The notes: generated by a model from the letters alone, not told the origin. A stretch of 11,787 nt of DNA from Treponema sp. (GCA_031284385.1 JAISZZ010000097.1:1-11787); one strand, 5' to 3'. Positions 1 to 6,842 are shown, numbered from the stretch's first letter. Program-made: numbers and translations.

Positions 1-1015
1 CCGTTCCCGCCTCATCAGGATAGCCGCTAGGATAGGAGGCTTCTGCCATAGGCACGCCGAAAATGTATTCGTAACCGTCATCATTTTTAAGCGTCCAGCG
101 TCCATCAACGAGGTCTACGACTCCCCGCATACCCGGCTCTGCGTATGCTAGAGGGGTTTCCGGTCCCGCCTCCCTAAAGAGAGCGTCATAGAGGTTGCCC
201 GTTCCCGCCTCATCAGGATAACCGCTAGGATAGGAGGCTTCTGCCATAGGCACGCCGAAAATGTATTCGTAACCGTCATCATTTTTAAGCGTCCAGCGTC
301 CATCAACGAGGTCTACGACTCCCTGCATACCCGGCTCTGCGTATGCTAGGGGGGTTTCCGGTCCCGCTTCCCTAAATATGGCATCATAAAGGTCGCCTGC
401 CCCAATCTCGTCCGGGTACTCGCTTGGGTACAAAGCCTCTGCCATAGTTACCCCGTTTTCGAGAATATCGCCGATGACACGTTCCTCACCTGTTACATTG
501 TCTTTGATAATCCAGCGTCCATCGATAAGATCGATGGTACCCCGCATACCTGGCTCGGCGTAAGCTAGGGGGGTTTCCGGACCCGCTTCTCTAAATATGG
601 CATCATAAAGGTCGCCACCCGCTTCAGTCTCGTCCGGGTACTCGCTTGGATACAAAACTTCAGCCGTAATTGCCCCGTTTTCGAGAATATCGCCGATGAT
701 ATGTTCCTCGCCTGTTACGTTGTCTTTGATAATCCAGCGCCCATCGATAAGATCGATGGTACCGGTCATACCCGGCTCGGCATAGGCTAGTGTCGCTTCC
801 GGCCATGCTTCCCTAAATATGGCATCATAAAGGTCGCTGCCTGCCCCAACCTCGTCAGGGTACTCGCTTGGATACAAAACTTCAGCCGTAGTTGCCTCGT
901 TTTCGAGAATATCGCCGATGATATGTTCCTCGCCTGTTACATTGTCTTTGATAATCCAGCGCCCATCGATAAGATCTATGGTACCGGTCATACCCGGCTC
1001 GGCATAGGCTAGGGA
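1..1015 (-). repeat. Intragenic tandem repeat array, 198-222 bp units in frame
   Basis: The motif encoding YAEPGM recurs near 128, 326, 545, 767 and 989, so the periods are 198, 219, 222 and 222 bp (66, 73, 74 and 74 codons). Every unit shares L-A-Y-A-E-P-G-M, D-L-x-D-G-R-W, a Y-P-S-x-Y-P-D-E stretch and L-Y-D-A-x-F-R-E. Two unit types differ in the middle: the distal type has N-D-D-G-Y-E-Y-I-F-G, and the proximal type has a longer segment with N-V-T-G-E-E and I-G-D-I-L-E-N. The two distal copies (1-198 and 199-396) differ at about ten bases by eye, mostly in the last 30, which suggests recent duplication. The array continues past the left edge, so its full copy number is unknown. Confidence 0.93.
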
Positions 1016-2500
1016 TGCTTCTGCTAAAATATCAGATAATAAATCTCTATCTGTATCAAAAATGAATTCTTCACCTGTTTCGGCGATGACCGGACTACTA
1101 CTTTCTCTGAAAATAGCATCATACAAATCTACAATTTCCGAGTCATCAAAGGAACCGTTGGGATACAGAACCTCGACAGGCGCACCGTCCTCCGGCGTGA
1201 AAACTATTTCCCCGGTAACGCCTGGAATGTCCGGCTGTGGGGTGGTAACGTCATTTTCATTGAAAACCGCGTCATCCAATCTGCCTATAGCGGTTTCCGC
1301 CGGAAATCCAGTGGGATACAGAACCTCGACAGATGTATCACTAGTGTTGGTGATTTCCTCGCCGCGTGTATTTTTTGATTCGGGAATACTTCCGGTAACC
1401 TCAGTAAGTTTTGCAATGTCTTTTTCTTGCGGTAACGTTCCGGGAGAAACAACATCAGGCTGTGTGTAATCAATGACACTTTCCTTTGCGGTATCTTTAC
1501 TATCGAGAGGCGTTGACGGCTTCGTTATCCCTGCTATTTCATAGATTTTTTCTATGTGAGCTTCATCCAAAGCTATACGTCCAGAATTGCTGTAATCAAT
1601 AGGATTCGTGTACGGCGAAGATACATCTGGAAAAGGATTTTCCGGTTCTAATTTGGGAACTGTCACATAACGTGGAGTTTCAGGTGCCGGAAGTATACCA
1701 TCCCTATCATTGTACGGCATAGCATAAGGCGCGTCAGATACTTCTGGAATTTCAAAAGCGGAGGGTGTAACCGTATTTCCGGGCTCAGCTTCAGCAGCAG
1801 GTACGCTATCATCGTTGACTATGACCGCCGTAGGTACAGGGGACGGCATGAAGAACGTTATAGGTTCAGGCGGCGATAACAGCGGGTAAACTGCGCTAGG
1901 AACTTCCGCTTGAGATAACTCCACTTTTGCGGGAGGCGTGGTTTTCGGCTCTTGTACCGGCATAGGATCAGGGATGATCCTGATTGGTGGTGGTGATCCT
2001 GAATACGGTTCGTATGGGTACGGCTCGGAAGCTCTTTGGGGAGGAGCGCTTTGAGCCTGCGTTTCAACAGGCAGGGTATTGGCCCTTATAAATGCCTTCG
2101 GGTCATAATCGGGATCGCCTGAAAAACTCCGCCCGTCCGCAAACCGTGAAAATGCGACCGAGTCCGATGGGGGATTCATGCGTATTCTTATTGAAGAACG
2201 AGATCCCATACCAAGCGCTTCAGCCGCGTCGCGTGATAATATTACGGTACTGCCTGGCGAGGATGAATTATCAGAGACAATGGCTTGAATCGTTTTTCCG
2301 GTTTCAAGATTGGTGATATTTACCACTGTATTACGCGGGAAAAAACTAGTAGCCACATAAAAACCTCGTTCCGGCAAAGTCCCATACAAATCTGTGGAGG
2401 AAGAACCTTCCCAAAATGACGAAGCGCCTGTCAGCAAAGAAAGCGAAACAAAAAAATTAATTAAAATCAGAAAGAAACTTGGTAAGCGTTGTATTTTCAT
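1..2500 (-). CDS. Exported repeat protein with RlpA-like double-psi beta-barrel domain (3' end beyond window)
   Basis: An open frame runs from ATG at 2500 to the left edge without a stop, giving at least 833 residues. Residues 1-25 form a signal peptide (short basic start, long hydrophobic core, no lipobox Cys). Residues about 46-108 resemble the second half of the RlpA-type double-psi beta-barrel: V-x-N-I-T-N-L, then V-S-D-N, then L-S-R-D-A-A-E-A-L-G-M. The N-terminal half of that fold, including the histidine expected in active RlpA, is not visible, so lytic transglycosylase activity is doubtful. Residues about 110-390 are a Pro/Glu-rich linker. Two degenerate units (V-E-V-L-Y-P near 393 and 443) precede five regular repeats carrying YAEPGM, which end at residues 504, 578, 652, 725 and 791. 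ATG overlaps the upstream gene's stop (ATGA), indicating translational coupling. I infer an envelope or surface protein; the repeats are not a family I recognise. Confidence 0.8.
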   Translation of the reverse strand, partial: MKIQRLPSFFLILINFFVSLSLLTGASSFWEGSSSTDLYGTLPERGFYVATSFFPRNTVVNITNLETGKTIQAIVSDNSSSPGSTVILSRDAAEALGMGSRSSIRIRMNPPSDSVAFSRFADGRSFSGDPDYDPKAFIRANTLPVETQAQSAPPQRASEPYPYEPYSGSPPPIRIIPDPMPVQEPKTTPPAKVELSQAEVPSAVYPLLSPPEPITFFMPSPVPTAVIVNDDSVPAAEAEPGNTVTPSAFEIPEVSDAPYAMPYNDRDGILPAPETPRYVTVPKLEPENPFPDVSSPYTNPIDYSNSGRIALDEAHIEKIYEIAGITKPSTPLDSKDTAKESVIDYTQPDVVSPGTLPQEKDIAKLTEVTGSIPESKNTRGEEITNTSDTSVEVLYPTGFPAETAIGRLDDAVFNENDVTTPQPDIPGVTGEIVFTPEDGAPVEVLYPNGSFDDSEIVDLYDAIFRESSSPVIAETGEEFIFDTDRDLLSDILAEASLAYAEPGMTGTIDLIDGRWIIKDNVTGEEHIIGDILENEATTAEVLYPSEYPDEVGAGSDLYDAIFREAWPEATLAYAEPGMTGTIDLIDGRWIIKDNVTGEEHIIGDILENGAITAEVLYPSEYPDETEAGGDLYDAIFREAGPETPLAYAEPGMRGTIDLIDGRWIIKDNVTGEERVIGDILENGVTMAEALYPSEYPDEIGAGDLYDAIFREAGPETPLAYAEPGMQGVVDLVDGRWTLKNDDGYEYIFGVPMAEASYPSGYPDEAGTGNLYDALFREAGPETPLAYAEPGMRGVVDLVDGRWTLKNDDGYEYIFGVPMAEASYPSGYPDEAGT

Positions 2501-3000
2501 CGGTATTCCCTAATGTATGGAATAAGTATCCGCGCCGCTTTTTTTGCGTTTGAAAATTCCTCTATTACCGGCGTATTTGAATCATTCGTGTATTCTGTAC
2601 TGTACAATACGTTAAGCGGACGAAGTTTATACAGTTTTAACGCTATTTGCTCTGGTTTTGGCGATACCGGCTCTTCAGTTTTCGAATAGTATAACTGCGC
2701 TATGATAAAATAGTCTACGCCGCCGCTGCCGGCATCTTTAAATGCTTGAGCTACTTCTGCCGGAGGATCTTCATTGCCTATCTTTGAAATATATATGGCG
2801 GGCGAATTACTGACTATATGTCCCGCTTCAAAAAGAACATCCATAATGCCGCTTTCCCAAAGATCGGTAACGCCGCTGAAAGTGTTTTTCGTAGGTCCGG
2901 TTTCAATAATTATTATTGAAACCATTGCGGCGTGGGACGAATTTACCGCGACGCAAAGGAAAAAAAGTAAAAATAAGCGATTCAAGGCAGTTGTTCTCAT
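2497..3000 (-). CDS. Exported protein of unknown function, 167 aa
   Basis: I do not recognise the family. From ATG at 3000 the protein opens with a clear Sec signal peptide: residues 2-8 are basic/polar, 9-19 are a Leu/Phe/Val core, and S-S-H-A around residue 24 is a good signal peptidase I site. The mature part looks alpha/beta. A hydrophobic strand V-S-I-I-I-I-E begins it, followed by L-W-E-S-G-I-M-D-V-L-F-E-A-G-H-I-V-S, a V-D-Y-F-I-I-A-Q-L strand and a helical C-terminus. A TTG 33 bases upstream (3033) would extend the frame but puts eleven extra residues before the signal peptide, so I prefer the ATG. An AGGA lies 12 bases upstream of that ATG, which is rather far. The stop overlaps the start of the repeat protein by ATGA, so the two are one translational unit and may act together in the envelope. 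Confidence 0.82.
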   Translation of the reverse strand: MRTTALNRLFLLFFLCVAVNSSHAAMVSIIIIETGPTKNTFSGVTDLWESGIMDVLFEAGHIVSNSPAIYISKIGNEDPPAEVAQAFKDAGSGGVDYFIIAQLYYSKTEEPVSPKPEQIALKLYKLRPLNVLYSTEYTNDSNTPVIEEFSNAKKAARILIPYIREYR

Positions 3001-3058
3001 AAAATAAAAGTATCCTGTTCTGTATATCGGCAAAAAAACCTAAATAGAGTAGGGGAGT

Positions 3059-3088
3059 TTGAGAAAATTTTAACTCTCTCTATATAAT
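3059..3088 (+). promoter_or_regulatory. Sigma70-type promoter for the VWA gene
   Basis: TTGAGA at 3059-3064 and a perfect TATAAT at 3083-3088 are separated by 18 bases, pointing right. The expected transcript start near 3095 leaves a 5' leader of about 100 bases before the ATG at 3196. The surrounding intergenic stretch (3001-3195) is very AT-rich and must also hold the promoter of the leftward pair, but no minus-strand candidate stands out. Confidence 0.55.
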
Positions 3089-3195
3089 TATGAAAAATCA
3101 TACATAAGAATACTTATTATTCATAAAACTGCACCCGCGTAAAGCTGTAAGCAAAACAGTAAACAAATTTTTAAAATATTCCGATATTTGTATAT

Positions 3196-4311
3196 ATGAA
3201 GTTTAGTCTCCTTTTTGCGGCGTTCGCGTTTTACATAACAGTATTTAACATAAATGCCCAAGACCTGACTGTACAAGACAGTGATTTATGGATATCGCAG
3301 GGGGCAGACGGTGGTTTTCATCTTTACATACGAAAAAAAACTGATATTGCTTCAGTTTTGCTTACAGAAACAACCAAAGATCCAAGTTTTCAAGAAGATA
3401 ATTATGCATACCGCGCCTCGCAATGGAATCCAATAAACGGCGATGAATTCCGGTTATTAGACGGTTCTGTCATTCCCAAAGAAGATAATATTTGGTCGCT
3501 TATCGATTCCACGCCTGAATATATCCCGGAACTCGGTACGGAAGTTTTTCATATCTATATACCGTACCTTTTGAATTTTGGATATGAGTGGAGCAGGCAT
3601 GGGGAAGTATATGTAGGTGATGGAACTTATCTGAATATCAGGGCTTTTGAATTACCGTATGGAAATTATCTGGGTAGTTTTACGGATAACCCGTTTTTAC
3701 TGCGGATAACTCAAGAAGAGCTTGTAGGGCTTCCCGAAGATAATTTTATGAAAGATGCTTCGGATGCATATCAGGAAATCGCTGCTTCCACAGGCGGGCA
3801 GGCCTACCGGTCTATAGGTCCGGCGGATATTGTAACAACGATAGAATCCATTCTTTTGAAAGGGCAGGGGATAACATTTGACCTTGTTTTCTGTATTGAT
3901 ACTACGGCAAGCATGAAAAACGATATAGAGGCTTTAAAAAAAGAATTAGGGATCATTTTAGACAATATGGAGAATCGATTCCGCAGTTTCAGGGTAGGAA
4001 TAGTTCTTTACAGAGATTATTTTGATGATTATGTTACAAAGGTAGTACCGTTTACAAACGATATGGAAATCTTTCAAAAAAATGTGAACGGCATACGCGC
4101 AAATGGAGGACGCGATATTCCTGAAGCCATACACGAAGCGTTATATGAAGCCGTAACAAAATTCCAATGGATGGCGGCTGAACGTCAAATAATTTTAATT
4201 GGCGATGCGCCGCCACACCCGCGCCCTCGTGGAAAAATCGGTAAAGAAACGGTATACCGCGCGGCTCTGGACAGAAATATTAAAATAGATACGATACTGT
4301 TGCCGCAATGA
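3196..4311 (+). CDS. Exported von Willebrand factor A (VWA) domain protein
   Basis: The 371-residue product has a signal peptide (residues 1-21, ending N-I-N-A before Q-D), so it should act outside the cytoplasm. There is no lipobox. Residues about 22-225 form an N-terminal region I do not recognise. Residues about 228-371 are a VWA domain: F-D-L-V-F-C-I-D-T-T-A-S carries the metal-ion-dependent adhesion site with D235, T237 and S239 (Thr in place of the usual second Ser), G-G-R-D follows at 314-317, and I-G-D-A-P-P-H at 335-341 marks the strand typical of bacterial VWA proteins of the D-A-P-P-H type. The protein ends directly after the last predicted strand. No Shine-Dalgarno sequence precedes the ATG; a small AT hairpin sits there instead. 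The gene is divergent from the pair at 1-3000. VWA domains bind protein ligands through a divalent metal; the partner here is unknown. Confidence 0.88.
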   Translation: MKFSLLFAAFAFYITVFNINAQDLTVQDSDLWISQGADGGFHLYIRKKTDIASVLLTETTKDPSFQEDNYAYRASQWNPINGDEFRLLDGSVIPKEDNIWSLIDSTPEYIPELGTEVFHIYIPYLLNFGYEWSRHGEVYVGDGTYLNIRAFELPYGNYLGSFTDNPFLLRITQEELVGLPEDNFMKDASDAYQEIAASTGGQAYRSIGPADIVTTIESILLKGQGITFDLVFCIDTTASMKNDIEALKKELGIILDNMENRFRSFRVGIVLYRDYFDDYVTKVVPFTNDMEIFQKNVNGIRANGGRDIPEAIHEALYEAVTKFQWMAAERQIILIGDAPPHPRPRGKIGKETVYRAALDRNIKIDTILLPQ

Positions 4312-4366
4312 ACCTCCCCGCTCTGTTGCAGCGAGGTATCGTGTAAGCGCCGCCTTGTCTACCAGT

Positions 4367-4382
4367 ACCCCGGTACAGGGGT
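4367..4382. terminator. Small hairpin between convergent genes, possible weak terminator
   Basis: ACCCC (4367-4371) and GGGGT (4378-4382) can pair around a 6-base loop. On the plus strand TTATTTCTT follows, a poor T-tract. It lies 55 bases after the VWA stop and touches the stop of the convergent lipoprotein gene. A second imperfect hairpin (ACCTC with AGCGAGGT, 4311-4338) lies directly after the VWA stop. Neither is a textbook rho-independent terminator. Confidence 0.3.
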
Positions 4383-4768
4383 TATTTCTTAGCACTAGCG
4401 TTTTTTATATTTTCTAACACAGTGCTTGAAAGAATAAAGTATTTTCGCGGTAGCAAATCGCCGTCTGGCGCATTATAGAGGCTCAAAAGCGACAGTAATT
4501 CATCTTCAGCCTCAGCGTATTTTTTTTGCTTGTAGTGAATAAAGGCGATTTCGTACTGAGCGCCGCATACCGCTTCCCTGTCATTGGGAAAGCGTTCTAA
4601 TACCGCGTTATAGTACATAGCAGCCGTGTCATACCTGTTTTTATCCGATGCTTCCTGAGCTTTTTGTACCAGCTCTCCGGTAGTTAAATCTGTAGGTATA
4701 ACAATATTCCCTGTTACGCATGAAAATAGCGTGATTGAAAGCAAAATCGCTATCCATGATAATTTCAT
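4382..4768 (-). CDS. Small TPR-like lipoprotein
   Basis: The 128-residue protein starts with a lipoprotein signal peptide ending L-F-S-C, so Cys17 should be lipidated and the mature protein anchored on the outer face of a membrane. Residues about 30-65 (A-Q-E-A-S-D-K-N-R-Y-D-T-A-A-M-Y-Y-N-A-V-L-E-R-F-P) and 70-97 (A-Q-Y-E-I-A-F-I-H-Y-K-Q-K-K-Y-A-E-A-E) match the helical pattern of tetratricopeptide repeats, giving about two repeats, a protein-interaction module. A good AGGAG lies 8 bases before the ATG. It is the last gene of the infC operon, 35 bases after zapA. It resembles a shortened BamD/YfiO-style TPR lipoprotein but is too short to be BamD, so I do not assign that role. Confidence 0.82.
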   Translation of the reverse strand: MKLSWIAILLSITLFSCVTGNIVIPTDLTTGELVQKAQEASDKNRYDTAAMYYNAVLERFPNDREAVCGAQYEIAFIHYKQKKYAEAEDELLSLLSLYNAPDGDLLPRKYFILSSTVLENIKNASAKK

Positions 4769-4803
4769 TTTATATACTCCTATTCATTGCGGCATCATTG
4801 ATT

Positions 4804-5109
4804 TCATTCTCTTGGTAAGGCTTTATCAATTCGGTCAATTAAATTTAACGTAAGTTCTTCTGCTTGCATAGAATCGAATACGCCAAGTCCGGTATTTTCA
4901 TGAGCGCGTAATTTTTCAACTTCGTCACAGAGCAGAAAGCCCGCTATGATAGCTGTCTTTAGCGGATCATCTATACCGGTTGTTTTTTGCGTATTCTCAA
5001 TCACGCGGCGATATTTATCGAGAAGGATTTTCAAATAAAAAGCGTCTTCGTCAACAGTAATTGAAAATGAAGTTCCAAGCAAATCGACGCGAAGGTCGGT
5101 TTTTGGCAT
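4804..5109 (-). CDS. zapA: Cell division protein ZapA
   Basis: The 101-residue protein matches ZapA, the small cytoplasmic protein that bundles FtsZ filaments at the division ring. The N-terminal part (residues about 6-40: R-V-D-L-L-G-T-S-F-S-I, then a short turn, then Y-L-K-I-L-L-D-K-Y-R-R-V-I-E) is the beta-hairpin and helix of the family globular head. D-P-L-K-T-A-I-I-A-G-F-L-L-C-D-E-V-E-K-L-R (about 48-68) begins the long coiled-coil helix. The length is normal for ZapA. Its start lies one base after the stop of the upstream coiled-coil gene (TAA-G-ATG) with only a weak GGA upstream, so translation is probably coupled. Position downstream of rplT agrees with known genomes in which zapA sits near the infC/rplT/pheT region. 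Confidence 0.85.
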   Translation of the reverse strand: MPKTDLRVDLLGTSFSITVDEDAFYLKILLDKYRRVIENTQKTTGIDDPLKTAIIAGFLLCDEVEKLRAHENTGLGVFDSMQAEELTLNLIDRIDKALPRE

Positions 5110-5110
5110 C

Positions 5111-5548
5111 TTAAAATATATCCAATTCCGATGTAGCGTCGTCGGTATCCGCTTCTGGAGAATCCGGCGCTTCCGGCCTGCTCATCGGATCAAGACTATT
5201 GTCAGCAGGCAAACCGGCAACGCTTAGTATCGCATTGGATTTTTGAAAATTTTCAGAATCTGTTTTAACTATAGTTTCGTTTTCAGCGGTACCGGACGCA
5301 GGCGTTATGGTCTTATGCACATCATCTTCAAACTGGTTAAGACGTTCAAGAGCCGAAATTATACCTTCTTCTATACGCCCCTGATCTTCTCTAAAACGCT
5401 GGATCAATACTTCAAGTTCATCTATTCGCTTTTGATAATTATCCAGCTTAGTTTTTAACAATGTATTTTCATCAGTAACTTTGTTTACATAATCGATAGC
5501 TTTTGCGACTCTTGATTCAAGCTGTCGGACTTGCTCCATAGTTACCAT
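5111..5548 (-). CDS. Coiled-coil protein, ZapB-like cell division candidate
   Basis: The 145-residue protein has an N-terminal coiled coil (residues about 4-80) with heptad-like spacing of Leu/Ile/Val: E-Q-V-R-Q-L-E-S-R-V, then N-T-L-L-K-T-K-L and R-I-D-E-L-E-V-L-I. It ends in an acidic, Pro/Ser/Asp-rich disordered tail. There is no signal peptide, so it is cytoplasmic. It lies between rplT (3-base gap) and zapA (1-base gap). The short coiled coil beside ZapA suggests a ZapB-type partner linking ZapA to the division ring or nucleoid, but ZapB of E. coli is about 80 residues and lacks such a tail. The function is inference from position and shape. GGGAG, 8-9 bases before the ATG, overlaps the end of rplT and supports this start. 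Confidence 0.75.
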   Translation of the reverse strand: MVTMEQVRQLESRVAKAIDYVNKVTDENTLLKTKLDNYQKRIDELEVLIQRFREDQGRIEEGIISALERLNQFEDDVHKTITPASGTAENETIVKTDSENFQKSNAILSVAGLPADNSLDPMSRPEAPDSPEADTDDATSELDIF

Positions 5549-5551
5549 GAT

Positions 5552-5911
5552 TTAAGCTCCCAGTGCGGCTTTTGCGCGTTCGACTATCAACTTAAAAGCC
5601 GCCGCATCTTCAATGGCAAGATTTGAGAGCGCCTTCCGGTTAATAGTTATGCCTGCCTTATTAAGCCCATCAACAAAACGTGAATAACTTAAACCCAGAG
5701 GACGCACAGCGGCATTTATACGGATAATCCAAATCCGGCGAAAATCGGATTTTCTGTCCCGCCTGTCACGGTAAGCATAGGAAAGCGCCTTGGCTACCGC
5801 GTCTTTTGCGGTTTTGTAGTTAGAGTGCCGCCTGCCCCAGTAACCCTTCGCCTGTTTTAGAATCTTTTTTCTATGTTCTTTACGTTTTGAACCATCAACT
5901 GCTCTTGACAT
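5552..5911 (-). CDS. rplT: 50S ribosomal protein L20
   Basis: The 119-residue protein is a full-length bL20. It opens with a highly basic extension ([21 protein letters not shown]) and continues with the conserved [23 protein letters not shown] and the globular C-terminal part. It binds 23S rRNA early in large-subunit assembly, and in well-studied bacteria it also represses its own operon by binding leader mRNA. AGGAG lies 7 bases before the ATG. It follows rpmI after 78 bases that contain a small GC hairpin, and it is followed almost without a gap by the ZapB-like gene, so division genes are co-transcribed with it. Confidence 0.97.
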   Translation of the reverse strand: MSRAVDGSKRKEHRKKILKQAKGYWGRRHSNYKTAKDAVAKALSYAYRDRRDRKSDFRRIWIIRINAAVRPLGLSYSRFVDGLNKAGITINRKALSNLAIEDAAAFKLIVERAKAALGA

Positions 5912-5929
5912 TTCATATCTCCTAATTAA

Positions 5930-5943
5930 GGCGGTGAACCGCC
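5930..5943. promoter_or_regulatory. GC hairpin in the rpmI-rplT spacer
   Basis: GGCGGT and ACCGCC form a 6-bp stem with a 2-base loop (or 5 bp around a tetraloop). It lies 18 bases upstream of the rplT start and just before its AGGAG ribosome binding site on the transcript. No T-tract follows, so it is more likely an mRNA structural or regulatory element than a terminator. Confidence 0.4.
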
Positions 5944-5989
5944 GTAAAATGTAAAATTTGATATTAACACAACGCGCTAATATTTTCTT

Positions 5990-6190
5990 TTAGCCGTTAG
6001 GCAATAATTTTTTTCTGATTACAGGCACATTTTCACTGGCCAGAATACCGGTATGGCGAAGATTACGCTTTCTTTTAGTAGATTTTTTTGTAAGGATATG
6101 GCGTAAATTCTGTTTTTTGTATTTAACCTTACCGGTTCCCGTGAAAGAAAAGCGTTTCGCCGCGCTTTTTCGTGTTTTCATCTTAGGCAT
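5990..6190 (-). CDS. rpmI: 50S ribosomal protein L35
   Basis: The 66-residue, very basic protein is a complete bL35. It starts [14 protein letters not shown] and contains the conserved stretch [21 protein letters not shown] and the C-terminal I-R-K-K-L-L-P. It is a structural protein of the large ribosomal subunit. GGGAG lies 7 bases before the ATG. Its place between infC and rplT is the near-universal bacterial order. The spacer from infC is 126 bases, unusually long for this operon, and holds two hairpins. Confidence 0.96.
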   Translation of the reverse strand: MPKMKTRKSAAKRFSFTGTGKVKYKKQNLRHILTKKSTKRKRNLRHTGILASENVPVIRKKLLPNG

Positions 6191-6253
6191 TTAATAACTC
6201 CCTGTTAATGTTTTTACGGCAATTCAAACCAGCTAGTTAGAATTGTCATAGCT

Positions 6254-6268
6254 GCCGGTACAACCGGC
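6254..6268. promoter_or_regulatory. Hairpin in the infC-rpmI spacer
   Basis: GCCGGT (6254-6259) and ACCGGC (6263-6268) pair perfectly around a 3-base loop in the leader upstream of rpmI. In the E. coli operon, L20 represses by binding structured RNA upstream of rpmI; this is a candidate for part of such an operator here. The assignment is inference: I see the stem, not the full L20 recognition shape. Confidence 0.4.
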
Positions 6269-6294
6269 TTTATTCAACGCTTACAAGATTACCT

Positions 6295-6310
6295 CCGCCG
6301 CGAGCGGCGG
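6295..6310. promoter_or_regulatory. GC-rich hairpin just after infC
   Basis: On the transcript CCGCCG and CGGCGG pair around a CTCG tetraloop, 6-7 bases after the infC stop. There is no run of T on the downstream side, so it is a poor intrinsic terminator. It could act as an attenuator, an RNase barrier that stabilises infC mRNA, or part of the L20-responsive leader of rpmI. Confidence 0.45.
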
Positions 6311-6316
6311 GGCAGT

Positions 6317-6832
6317 TCATTTCTTGGGTTTTGGGCTTAGTATCATTGACATAAATCGTCCTTCCATCGCGGGCGGTTTGTCCGTAACATACTCTCCCTC
6401 AATCCTCGCCAAAACATCATTTAAAACTTCCAGCCCCAACTCGGTATGTGCCAATTCCCTGCCACGAAATCTAATAGTAACTTTTACCTTGTTACCCTCG
6501 GCTAGAAATTCCTTGATATGCTTCGATTTAAAATCTATATCATGCTCGTCAATTTTGGGCTGCATACGGATTTCTTTTAGTTTTAGAAGTTTTTGCCGTT
6601 TTTTTGAATCACGAATTTTTTTCTCGTTCTCGAATTTATACTTGCCATAATTCATGATTTTGACAACAGGAGGAGATGCCTGAGGGGCGACTTCCACCAG
6701 ATCAAGTCCTTCTTCCTTAGCCAGAATCAGCGCGTCGTGCGTGGACAAAACTCGTTGTTCACCATCGCCTGTTATAAGACGAACTTCACGTACTCGTATC
6801 TGTTCATTTATCCGTAAATCTTTTTCAGCCAA
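6317..6832 (-). CDS. infC: Translation initiation factor IF-3 (TTG start)
   Basis: The 171-residue protein is a complete IF-3, which keeps ribosomal subunits apart and checks the start codon and initiator tRNA in the 30S complex. The N-domain shows [14 protein letters not shown] and [22 protein letters not shown] basic linker follows, then the C-domain with [13 protein letters not shown] and V-T-I-R-F-R-G-R-E. The start codon at 6832 is TTG, preceded four bases away by a full AGGAGG. No ATG fits the conserved N-terminus. Rare starts on infC are a known route to autoregulation, because IF-3 discriminates against non-AUG codons. The upstream promoter lies about 45 bases away. Unlike the E. coli operon, no thrS precedes it and no pheST follows rplT. 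Confidence 0.97.
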   Translation of the reverse strand: MAEKDLRINEQIRVREVRLITGDGEQRVLSTHDALILAKEEGLDLVEVAPQASPPVVKIMNYGKYKFENEKKIRDSKKRQKLLKLKEIRMQPKIDEHDIDFKSKHIKEFLAEGNKVKVTIRFRGRELAHTELGLEVLNDVLARIEGEYVTDKPPAMEGRFMSMILSPKPKK

Positions 6833-6842
6833 CTGACCTCCT
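6833..6842 (-). promoter_or_regulatory. Strong Shine-Dalgarno sequence fixing the TTG start of infC
   Basis: Read on the minus strand, AGGAGGTCAG stands directly before TTG. The anti-Shine-Dalgarno match is complete and decides the start, since no ATG lies nearby in frame with the conserved N-terminus. Confidence 0.85.

Noticed and set aside
1..1015. CRISPR array or non-coding satellite
   Set aside because: Units are 198-222 bp, are multiples of three, stay in frame and encode a conserved peptide pattern. There are no short repeat-spacer units.
1062..1469. 135-codon plus-strand open frame inside the repeat protein gene
   Set aside because: It lies antisense to a long coding frame with a signal peptide and clear repeats; its composition is a shadow of that frame.
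3001..3033. TTG start at 3033 for the 167-aa exported protein
   Set aside because: It would place extra residues ahead of a normal signal peptide that begins at ATG 3000. An AGG lies nearby, so it cannot be fully excluded.
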